Assembly (NCBI RefSeq): GCF_035222275.1
Contig: NC_085885.1
Span: 2,480,001 to 2,544,000, forward strand
Source of the DNA: Podospora bellae-mahoneyi
Lineage: Eukaryota; Ascomycota; Sordariomycetes; Sordariales; Podosporaceae
Length of the DNA: 64,000 nt
Direction of reading: 5' to 3'
Shown: one piece after another, positions 34,053-42,996 of the stretch
How positions within the stretch are numbered: the stretch's first letter is position 1
Layout: each line of letters starts with the position of its first letter
The notes under the pieces: model-generated
What the model was told of the DNA's origin: nothing
Databases searched by the model: none
Seen by the model: the letters and a program-made list of their open reading frames with translations, nothing else
Translations under genes and position numbers: made by a program

Positions 34053-36991
34053 TGCTAGCTATGGTTCAAAATGTGAGGAGTTTGAGGATGGGGACGGGAG
34101 CGGTGGTACGCTGCATAGATAAGGTACCTATGGGCGAGAACCAGGGTTTGAATAGGCCATCTTGTAGATATCAAAATTCCTGTGTTCATTGATGAAGTAC
34201 GGAACTGTCCGAGGCCCCTTGCACTCCATTGTTATGGACCATCTTGCTTTGGGCTACAATAGGTAGACATAGTCCATACCTGGAAACGGAAGGAAGGAGA
34301 AAGATCTGATGCCTACAAACTGACAGCTCGTCGGTCTTCTTAAGCAAGATATGTGGACGTTGTATCCCTCCCAAACCTCTCATCAAGAAGGCTCACCATC
34401 AACCACCTAGTCATAAAAGACCGCCTAATCACTTACCAACCTTGGGCTGGTAGTTCTGTTGTTATGTCACACGGCAAAAGCCAACCACCCGCGACCACGA
34501 CCAGCAACACTGCCAATATCACCGTAGAGGGGTAACTGCAAGTCGTGAGCCTCTCGTCGAAAGTGAGGCAGGCAATCAGAGGCAAGGCGGGTATCAAGGG
34601 AATCCTATTGGCCTAGAGAGATATTGAAGGACTTGGCAGAGGCCTGAGGCACGAAGGCACGGACCAGTTGAACAGGGAGATAAATACGCGTTCAGGATCA
34701 CTGTATTACTCTGAGATTTCCTTCATCAAGGACTTCGAGGCCATTGAAGATTATTACTGAAATTGAACTATTGGTTCCAAGCCCTGTATCACAGCCCTTG
34801 TCACATGTTATCCCAGCCACAAAGCCTTTAACCCAATCATATTGAAATCTGGTCTAAACACTTTGTGTGACAAGGGCTGTAATACAGGGCTTGGAACTTC
34901 ATGGTTCAATTCCGACTAATAATCTTTGATGGCCTCGAAGAGCGTGATACTGAAAAGAAGAAGAAGAGATACAGTCTTGGTGTTTCCAAACGCGTATTTT
35001 ATCCTCCCTCGCGTGGCCCGTGCCCTTGTTGGCCTCAGGCCATCGCCAAGTCCTTCAATATCCTACTGGGCCAGTGGGCTTCCTTTGATAACCGCCATGC
35101 CTCTGATTGCCTGCCTCACTTTGAACGAGAGGCTCACAACTTGCAGTTACCCCTCCTTGCGGTGGTATCGACAGTGTTGTTGGTTGTGGTTGCAGGTGTG
35201 TGGCTTTTGCCGTGTGACACTTTGAAGGTCTGATCCAAGCCCTTTGAAGCCGTTATCCTAGCTTGATATAAACGTGATCTGAGCATTCGAGCAACTGTAT
35301 GCAAGCTTGGCATCCCGATGAAAATGCCCCATGTCCGATTTAGGCAGTCTGTTTCATTTATGGCAATAACTAGGTATTGACCAGGTTATGAATTCCACTA
35401 GATGGGTCAAAGTTAGCTAGAGCTCGTGAAGATGAAGATATGTTTACCTACACGAGACTCCGGGCCAATAGGGAAAAAAAGCGAAAAGAGGTAAAATACC
35501 GTGAGCGTTTAATGTCTGCCTCCGGCTTGACTTCACTTGCCGATTTGCAAGCCTTCTGGTGGTTTTTACGGCCCGACTTTTGGTAAAATACAGGGACTAA
35601 CTTAATACTTTCACTACTATAACCCAGCCATCATCAGTATCTATAAGGGGAAAAAAAAACCCTTACAGGCCTTGGCAAGTCGGTAAGTTAAGTTAAAGCG
35701 GTAAGGACCTGAAGTTAAATCAAAGACCTGGGCAGTAAGTTAAGTTAAATCGAGGGCCGACTTGACTTGACTTGACTGGTTGACCACCTTGGATCAATTA
35801 TGGTAACTTACCGCTCGAACTTTCCCGCAACCTAACCTATTCTCCTCTGGAAGAACCTTCGACTCGTTGGTTTACGTGGGTCTTCCCGGATAATATATTC
35901 CACTGAGTTCCTGCTTTCCTGCCCTTTATCTCCGATTTAATTTTCTCTACAGCTTTTTTCATTGCCTGGATGAACGTCCCCGGGCCACCTGCAATAATAA
36001 CTGCGTCGAGAGCTTCGGTCCTGCGTTGAACCTTGTTTGCAGAGTTTATAGCCCTCAATAAACGCCTGGTCTGACCGACCGGTTTGCGGATGGTTTGTCT
36101 CGAATAGTTCACCTCACAACATCTAGTTTCGCCGTCCTTTGCTCGAGATCTCATGCCTCTTCCTCACTGAATGGGAAGACGTTGTATATCGCGCCATTGA
36201 CCTCAACCACTTCCACACCGGTAGGATCGTCCTACCTCTAGCCTTCCGTGCTGTATTTGGCTAGTAAGTGGGCAGGTTATTCGAGAAGTCCGAGGAATGG
36301 AGGGTGATGATGGCGGGGACACGGAGTCATGGGCGGGGTCAAAATCAGCGGAGTAACGGTATAAGATGTACCTACGCCCAGCCGAGCTTTATCCTAGCGT
36401 AGTAGGGACACTATCTAAGCTTGTTCTATTAGAAAGTCAAGCTTCTTCTGTCTAAAATCCAAACTCTCATACATAGTATCTAAACTTTTATATCAGCTAT
36501 CTGAGAATAATAGGATTACCGGATCAAACTAAATTCAGTCTTTTGACAGTGGGTAAGGCCACTGTTCAATGTTTCTTGCGTCGGCTCCAGCCTTTTTCTC
36601 TTTTTCTTTTTTTCTTTTTTTGTCAGACTCATGAAATTCCGATTGGGCTACCTCACCTCATACTGCGCGAGTAAAGTGGTGTGGGTTAAAGTAGCATCTT
36701 GAACCTATAGCCCAGCCAGCACGACGATTTCGCCGCCCTTCGGTATCTTTAATTAACTCCAGGACTCGATATAAAGCCGAGTTCAATACAGAGTTCACAA
36801 CTCGCATGCTGCTGTTACATATGTAGTTACGCCGCGCTTAGGTACTGTCACGGGACCTGAATATTTTGAAAGCCCCCTTACAGAATCAAGAATGTGATGA
36901 TATTGGGAGTACACGTACCAGGAACAAAGCTACAAAAGAGCATCTTCATCTCCCTTGCCCACTCAGTTCTGTCACTGTCAACCAACCCCCC
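34053..36991. other. Gene-poor, AT-richer region with repeat remains
   Basis: Nearly 3 kb without a supported gene. It holds a fold-back repeat at 34762-34910, GTAAGTTAAGTTAAA motifs and a GACTT run at about 35680-35780, and a pyrimidine tract at 36594-36622. A minus-strand frame at 35837-36154 (105 residues, Lys/Arg-rich) has no recognised relatives. The AT-rich patch at 36400-36540 looks like old repeat debris. Confidence 0.45.
34762..34910. repeat. Fold-back (MITE-like) inverted repeat
   Basis: Two arms of about 48 bases face each other across a loop of about 50 bases. The left arm begins ATTGAAC and contains CCAAGCCCTGTATCACAGCC; the reverse complement of the right arm contains CCAAGCCCTGTATTACAGCC and also ends at ATTGAAC. 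The arms agree at most positions. The size and structure suggest a miniature inverted-repeat element, or a strong hairpin. No open frame lies inside, and no clear target duplication is visible. Confidence 0.7.
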
Positions 36992-37600
36992 TTAAACAAA
37001 CGCAACAACGCCAAACACCGCCCCAGCAAAGACCCGCACCAGTGAACCACCAGCCCCAACAACACTCCCACCATTCCCCGTCGCCGTCGTCGTAGTCGGA
37101 GTAGTAACCTCCTCATCCTCATCCCCCAAACTCGGCCCATCAGTAATCACCGCCGATGTAGAAGTCGTCAATGTCGTCACCAAAGGAACTGAGCTACTCC
37201 CAGTAGGCTGTGACTCGGAAAGTGTGAGCGCGCCGGTCGAAGAGTCGATCGTCTCCGTAGAACTGGACTCTATCACAGTAGGAAGGGGCGTAGGACTGAC
37301 AGTCGGCTCCTCCGTGGTGAGGACAAGCTTCCCAGAGGTGAAGCACGGCATGTAGGAAGCCTCTGTCCTGAGGGTTTCGGTGCCAGTGTAGAAAGCGCAA
37401 CCGGGAACATCTTTTCTAGGGGGGGCGCGGCCACCGCCGCAGTCGTGAGGGTCGCAGATTTGACCGTCGTCGGGGTCGTACCAGTGGACGATGTTGTCTT
37501 GGCATACGCCGAAGGTGTGTTGGGCGCAGCCAACAGCGAGAGTCTTGCCCGCGAGGAGCGCTAATGGAAGCAAGGTTGACACGGAGGAGAAGGACTTCAT
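36992..37600 (-). CDS. Secreted Cys-rich GPI-anchored surface protein
   Basis: A single exon of 202 residues from the ATG at 37600. The signal peptide is SSVSTLLPLALLAGKTLAVG. The Cys-rich head contains CAQHTFGVCQDNIVHWYDPD, then GQICDPHDCGGGRAPPRKDV and PGCAFYTGTE, a pattern well conserved in Sordariomycetes and Eurotiomycetes and often loosely labelled siderophore-related. A Ser/Thr-rich stalk follows. The end (ATGNGGSVVGAGG then a hydrophobic tail to VFGVVAFV) fits a GPI-anchor site. Location is the plasma membrane or cell wall; function is unknown. An in-frame extension upstream exists but would bury the signal peptide. Confidence 0.82.
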   Translation of the reverse strand: MKSFSSVSTLLPLALLAGKTLAVGCAQHTFGVCQDNIVHWYDPDDGQICDPHDCGGGRAPPRKDVPGCAFYTGTETLRTEASYMPCFTSGKLVLTTEEPTVSPTPLPTVIESSSTETIDSSTGALTLSESQPTGSSSVPLVTTLTTSTSAVITDGPSLGDEDEEVTTPTTTTATGNGGSVVGAGGSLVRVFAGAVFGVVAFV

Positions 37601-38157
37601 TTTTTCTAGATGTCGAAGCTGTAGCCCTTGGATATGATTCAGCTTTGCCGAGAAGATGAGGGCGAGGAGGACGCTTTTTTTATATCCGTGTTGAAGGCTC
37701 GAAGGATTCCTGGGAGGTGGAACGAGGCGTCTAGCTTGCCCCTTCGCTAAGATCACAGCGTTGGATCTAAACTGGCTAATCCCTGTCATTTCATTAACCC
37801 GAGATTAAAAGCCCCGTCCTCAAAGCCGTAGGGCTGGACCAGTCTCAAAAAAGCAGGCCGACATTCTCCGACATATGCTTTCTTCATGAAAGGCACTAGC
37901 TTTTAGATAGCCAACTTTTTGCATGAAACTTCGCCTCATAGAACTTGTGAACAAATCCAGGGGCAATTGCATGTCCAAACCCCCCCTTTCTTGACGTAAG
38001 TTACCACTGAACAGTTGCCATGGCAACCGCTTGATTGAACCATCGAGCGATTACCCCCTATCATACTGCCATCTCCAACAACTGATGAAGAGAAAAATGC
38101 GAAGCTTGACGTTCCATTTTCTTCCTTCTTCCTGAGACCTCCCATGCTGGAACTTTA
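37601..38157. other. Intergenic, no gene seen
   Basis: Promoter side of the GPI-protein gene and 3' flank of the decayed membrane-protein gene. Nothing else recognised. Confidence 0.4.
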
Positions 38158-39560
38158 TCAAGGGAGACTACAGGTAGTTGATGTTTTGGGTTGATCCGCC
38201 GAAAGGAGAGTTGTCACGGTTGGCTCAGCGGCCGTGGAGCTGATGCATATGATAGAAATCGTAGATTTGATGCTCAGAATCTTTTCATGGGGACTACCTG
38301 GGGATGCTGAGGGGATGGTGGCCTGCACTAGTGAAGACGTTTCTCGACCAGCATCCAGTACGACGGCCGTTGAAGTCTCGTTGTTGTATGCCATAGTTAG
38401 ACAACAGCAATCCACCTGCCCGCTGAGATATTGGGTACCAGCAGCGGAGTCTGTCGACACAGCAGCAATACTCGCAAACCTGTTGGCCTCCTGAGCTGCG
38501 TTCAATTGCAAGATCCTTGCGATGAAAGCTCCAATGGCGAAGATCAGCCCGATGGTTACGAAGACGGGGCTTAGACCGGCAAACCAAAAGGTAAAGTATT
38601 CGCGTTTGTTTCGCTTGTCAAACCGAAAGCCGCAAATAGTCCGTGGTGCTGTGCATTTGAATGTCTCTTCCAAGATTAGAAGGCGAGCTTTCCAGAACTT
38701 GAAACCGTCGACCTGTCTTGACACAATAATGATCCTGTCACCCCACATTTGAGTATGGGGCGGTACTTCCTGGGGATACAGCAGCTGTGTGCCGGCTCTG
38801 GGGTCAACCCCTCGCACCTTGCGAACATGGCCAGGCCACAGCATTTCATCGTTATGTAGCTTTCGCTGAAACCAGAGGAGGTTGTCAATGTCCGTGTCGG
38901 GATGAGCAAAACCAGGGTCTTTAAGGTTTCTTTAGCAAGTTCTCGGTATAGGTACTGGTCCCTGGTGCGAGGATATCTGGTGAGCAAAAATCATGCGATT
39001 TGGTTTGGAAGCACTGCACGAATGTCATGCCCTACTTGGTCCTCCATCTTCGTCTTGTCGATGATGCCCAGAAACTTGGGCATTGTTTCTACTGCAACTT
39101 ATGGATCGTGCATTGGGTTGGTCTGGTAGTCGGTGTTGCCTAGACTGATGACATATCGGTACTGTGGTGCTGATGGTGGCCCCAGGGTGGCCATTACGGC
39201 TTGCTGCAGTGTCTTGTCGGCATCCCAGACAAAGTTAGAATCTCCCGAGGCAAAGCCGAACATCAGCCAAATTCGCGCGGCCATATCCAGAGAGTTGTAG
39301 ATGCGTCGGACCTAGCGTATGATAATACACCAAGCGTGCTGTGTTAATGATGGCTGGTGTTGATGTGTTTGACGGACTGGAATCATGAAAACAACACCAT
39401 ACATCAAGCCCATGGGGATAACCAGGTCCATAATTTTGCGCTAAATCAGACTTGGTCATTGCGGTACCATGCGAGTTCCTTAGTGTCGCAATCAAGCTGA
39501 ATAGTTAGCCGAATATCTCGAAGATGCAATCTTGAGGTTGGAAGTCGTCAAGTTGTCTCT
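38158..39560 (-). pseudogene. Decayed two-TM fungal accessory protein, copy B
   Basis: Second copy of the family at 7.1-8.6 kb. Blocks along the minus strand: DDFQPQDCIFEIFG, LFSLIATLRNSHGTAMTKSD, PHGLDVW, AARIWLMFGFASGDSNFVWD (against AARLWLMFGFGMEREGGFAW), YLYRELAKETLKTLVLL (against HPYRELAEETLKTLGLL), VDGFKFWKARLLILEETF, then two helices (YFTFWFAGLSPVFVTIGLIF) and the conserved EANRFASIAAV and DCCCL. An in-frame TAA near 39506 interrupts the start. Further frame changes occur between 38900 and 39130, where the pieces above lie in different frames. The C-terminal 228 residues remain open. Function is unknown. It is divergent from the intact small gene at 40572. Confidence 0.68.
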
Positions 39561-40571
39561 CGAGGTACACTACAGAACTATCATACCCGTCTTCACCTTT
39601 TACCTGAAATGCATATCAGTGAATAAGATACCATATTGTGGGAAGCATAGCTTACAAGACAGTGTTACCATACCCATTGCCCCAAATGCCAGCGATGAGT
39701 TGGTCACGGTAGCTGGGTCCGATCAACTGTGGTCGATGGTTCGGAGATGCGGGATTCAAAGGCTGATTCTAGGGAATTCCTTGGAAAGCCTTGAGTGTCA
39801 AACGCCACAACGGCACCTGAGAATGAACAGAATTGAGTACCGGCATGGTAGCTAACACCCAGGAAGAGAAACCGGAACGCCCATTTCGTTTAGGGTGGAA
39901 GTAAGACTTGGCGAGGTTTGTAATAGATCGTGCGTAGGACGAATTGAGAAGTTGTGTTCTGAATCCTGCAACTCGGAATAATGTGTTGTCAGTAATACTC
40001 TAAACACCACACAGAACTAGGAAACCCAAAGTCGTAACGCAAGACACAAAGTGTACGGCATCTTAAAAGGACGGCTACAAACTTGGCCATCTACTAATTG
40101 AGGGCAAAAGAGAGACAGGAAGGAAAGTCAAGCAACACCGCGCCTTGTAGGGCAGGAGAAGTTGGGCTACTTGGCCTCTCGGAGACCGGCGGTGCCGAAA
40201 ATGCCTTCTGGGGGCAGTTTTACGGCTGCCCGGGTCCCCGCCACCTGTTACACCCCCATACGTGTTGCAAAGGCACACATTGCCACAACTTGTCACATCA
40301 GGTGGAAGGAACGACGCAGTTGAACATTATCTTTGGTAGGTGCTTATGACCAAGCCTCCACGTGCCTGCCCGCGTTTACCCTCCGGAAGGTACCACTAAA
40401 ACAGCTGATTAGACAAAAGACGGTTCCAAAGTCTTCCATACAGAGATCTTCACGATGCAAGGCTTCGACTCGAAACCGTGACGCAGCTCTATAGCTAAAT
40501 CCCCTCCACCCTCAATTGCCGAGTCTAGTTCACGACTTCCTCAACTCAGACCAAGGGTATATGCTGCCCGA
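39561..40571. promoter_or_regulatory. Spacer between the two genes of module B
   Basis: One kilobase between divergent genes, the positional counterpart of 8621-9524. It should hold the promoter of the small gene at 40572. No coding signal recognised. Confidence 0.35.
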
Positions 40572-41009
40572 ATGACTGCAGCCGCAGTTAACGATAACGT
40601 CCCGTTTCGCTGTACACATGTCATCGAATACGACGATGCCGAGAAGCGCAACTGGCGAATGGTCGGGTTTGGTAGATACAACGTCAGACCTCTCAGCCCC
40701 GAAGCCGAGCAAGCATTCCAGAGCATCCGGCTGCAGCTCATCTCCATCACCCGCAATATACCATTGATTTCCATCAAATGCAGAGGACCTTCTGCGAGAA
40801 GTCCTGCGGTAACTGTGGAAGGGCACCGGGTCACAGACAAGAAGAAATCCGACCCGGATCGAGACGGCGTGGATGCCGTGGTGCTTAGGAATAGCTCGCG
40901 ACCCTTTGTAAAGGAGATCAAGAAGCGGATCAAACAAACCCGTATCCTGGAGTTCGGTAGAACCAAATTTGCATTGACGGTGCGGGATGAGCCACCCGGG
41001 TGGGATTAG
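40572..41009 (+). CDS. Small protein of unknown family, intact copy B
   Basis: An open frame of 145 residues beginning MTAAAVNDNVPFRCTHVIEY. Blocks shared with the broken copy at 9.5 kb are NWRMVGFGRYNVRPLSPEAE, LISITRNIPLISIKC, VTVEGHRVTD, GVDAVVLRNSS and KRIKQTRILEFGRTKFALTV, showing that this frame is a real, once-duplicated gene. The fold looks mixed alpha/beta, soluble, with no signal peptide or membrane helix. No known domain recognised. Immediately after the TAG the same frame stays open for 30 codons of EGAKDTP heptads, ending at a second TAG (41100-41102). The partner on the other strand is a decayed two-TM protein, as in copy A. A role tied to that partner is inferred only from the shared arrangement. 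Confidence 0.65.
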   Translation: MTAAAVNDNVPFRCTHVIEYDDAEKRNWRMVGFGRYNVRPLSPEAEQAFQSIRLQLISITRNIPLISIKCRGPSARSPAVTVEGHRVTDKKKSDPDRDGVDAVVLRNSSRPFVKEIKKRIKQTRILEFGRTKFALTVRDEPPGWD

Positions 41010-41015
41010 CGTCCA

Positions 41016-41081
41016 GAAGGAGCGAAGGACACCCCGGAGGGAGCGAAGGACACCCCGGAGGGAGCGAAGGACACCCCGGAA
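41016..41081 (+). repeat. 21-bp minisatellite after the small gene
   Basis: Just over three copies of a 21-base unit containing GAAGGAGCGAAGGACACCCC or close variants. The unit is a multiple of three, so every frame stays open. In the frame of the preceding gene it reads EGAKDTP. Confidence 0.9.
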
Positions 41082-41277
41082 GAAGTCAAGGTCACAGAGT
41101 AGGCAAGGTTTGTCTTTTGTCGGCGTTATCCTGGTACTGTTTTCGGATCATAGACTATGTTGGAGGTTCTTTATCAGCATCCAACTGTTCATTTATCATC
41201 TGTGTTGCTTTGCCTTTTCTTCCAACTATGTCTCCTGGTTGAGAATATTATCTCAGCTTTCCATCACTCAACCTGAG

Positions 41278-41353
41278 CTTGATCCGAGCACTGTCTGGAC
41301 CTGATCAAGCATTATATGGACTTGATCCGAGCACTGACTGGACCTGATCCAAG
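41278..41353 (+). repeat. Direct repeat, two copies about 33 bp
   Basis: Two near-identical copies of a segment reading CTTGATCCGAGCACTG, one base, CTGGACCTGATC then CAAGC or AAGC, about 42 bases apart start to start. No coding content. This is local duplication in noncoding DNA. Confidence 0.7.
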
Positions 41354-42996
41354 CTTCCCAGCAAATCTGATGATGGGGCGTGGCTGACTAGCCCTATTGA
41401 TATGAGACGTGCAGACCACCAAGCCATAAGAACAAGCGTGGGACAACGAAGCATGTGATTTTCTCCAGCCGCGGTGTATGTCATTGTAAGCGCTAATAAG
41501 CGCTGCATAAAAGTTCCTTTTTGGTTCGTTTAATGATTTGGAAGCCGAAGAGAGATGAAGATTTGGGCCATTCTGTTCATGCACCAAGCTTCCAGAGACA
41601 GAGATGCACTTCCTGTGATACTATGATACCTACCTTGCTGTCCAGTGTCCCCCTCAACTCGATGCATGCCTCCAGGTTCTCAACCAAACATGAGGCATTG
41701 ACACATGACAAAAAGACAGATGCGCAAATAAATACTTTTAGCGATAGGCGATGCGTTCAATGCACTCATTGTGGGTATTCTAGAAGGCTGCAAAGCAGGT
41801 TGCATATGCATGGCAGCGGAATCCGAGGGGGCTTGGCACTGCAGCAGCAGCAGCAGTTGCGGGCTGAAGACAATCCGAGGGAAAGAGCGCACAGGAATCA
41901 GGTCATGCTGCTGTTCTGCACCTGCAATATTCGAACAGTGCAGTTGATGAAACCGGAGATTTATCTGTGGAAATCAAGTGACCCAAGAATCGCATGTCGT
42001 TGGGACAGGAAAGAAAATGTTCACCAGGAAAGGGAACCGGCCCGGCTGCCGAGAGGACTGGCCGTTGCAACCTCAACCTCGGAGAATTGACCACCGCGTT
42101 CTTTTGGCGTCTGTATATCCGTAGCATCAACAACAACACGATGCCCAAAATACTGCGGCACAAGATGTAAACACCAAGGCTGAGACGGCAAACACGGCCA
42201 TTTTTAACGCTGTTTTCTCGATAGCGTCAGTGCGTGGACTGGGAGGGATGATGATGACAGTTTGTGGGGGGGAGCACGGGGAGCAAAACCGTTGTTATTT
42301 TATAGCGGACCCGGAAAGGCAGCCCGATCAGTTTTTTATCAGATCTCCCGTTCCAAGCTCGTGGGCTGAGAGAGGAAACACATCAATCTGAGATTGGCGA
42401 TGTGACCCTGTTGCGGTGCTTGGGGTACAGGGGTCGGCCCCAGGACAGGCTGCCTGAACCAATAGGCGGCCAGCACTGTTTAATTGGCCGACGCCACACG
42501 GTAGCGATCGAAATTACGCGGTCAGGGGAGATTGCGGAAAGCGCAAACTGCTTCTTGGGGTTTCTTGGGGCCTTTGAATTCTCCAGTTGTCAAACTTTTG
42601 AACTTTTGCGACTGGAGAAACATGACAGGTGCCGACATCTCTTGTTCGGCAGACTGACTGACTGACTGACTGGTTGGGGTGTGTCGTCGTGTCCGTTGGA
42701 TCCAATCTCTCTTTTGTTATGCGCTCTCTCTCGTCGTTCGTTACAGCCAACCCACTCTCTCTCTGCCTAGTCGCGCATGAACAGTCACTCCTTTGATCCC
42801 GCCCGAGTCTCCGCATCCCGACACCTACCTACGAACCAGTCTCGGTGTACTCCGTCTCTGACCACCCGCGCACCGCGCGCGCGCTGTCTTGTCTGTCTTG
42901 TCTGTCTTAGCCTGCCTTCGATAGGAGGAGGGGCCTGAGGCTCAAGAGCCTGACCTGACCTCATTTCATCACTGACCTGGCAGTTCAAGCATCACC

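Larger units (their letters stand above)
41010..42996. other. Intergenic, long upstream region of the C2H2 gene
   Basis: Two kilobases without a supported gene. It holds the 21-bp and 33-bp repeats, an (ACTG)n run at about 42651-42672 and TGTCTTGTC repeats near 42883-42909. A minus-strand frame ending at 41903 contains one hydrophobic helix (ILGIVLLLMLRIYRR) but lacks a clear ATG. The last 600 bases are the probable promoter and leader of the zinc-finger gene. Confidence 0.4.

Noticed and set aside
35837-36154. Minus-strand 105-residue Lys/Arg-rich frame
   Set aside because: It lies in a repeat-scarred region and has no relatives I recognise. The flanks are closed in the same frame.
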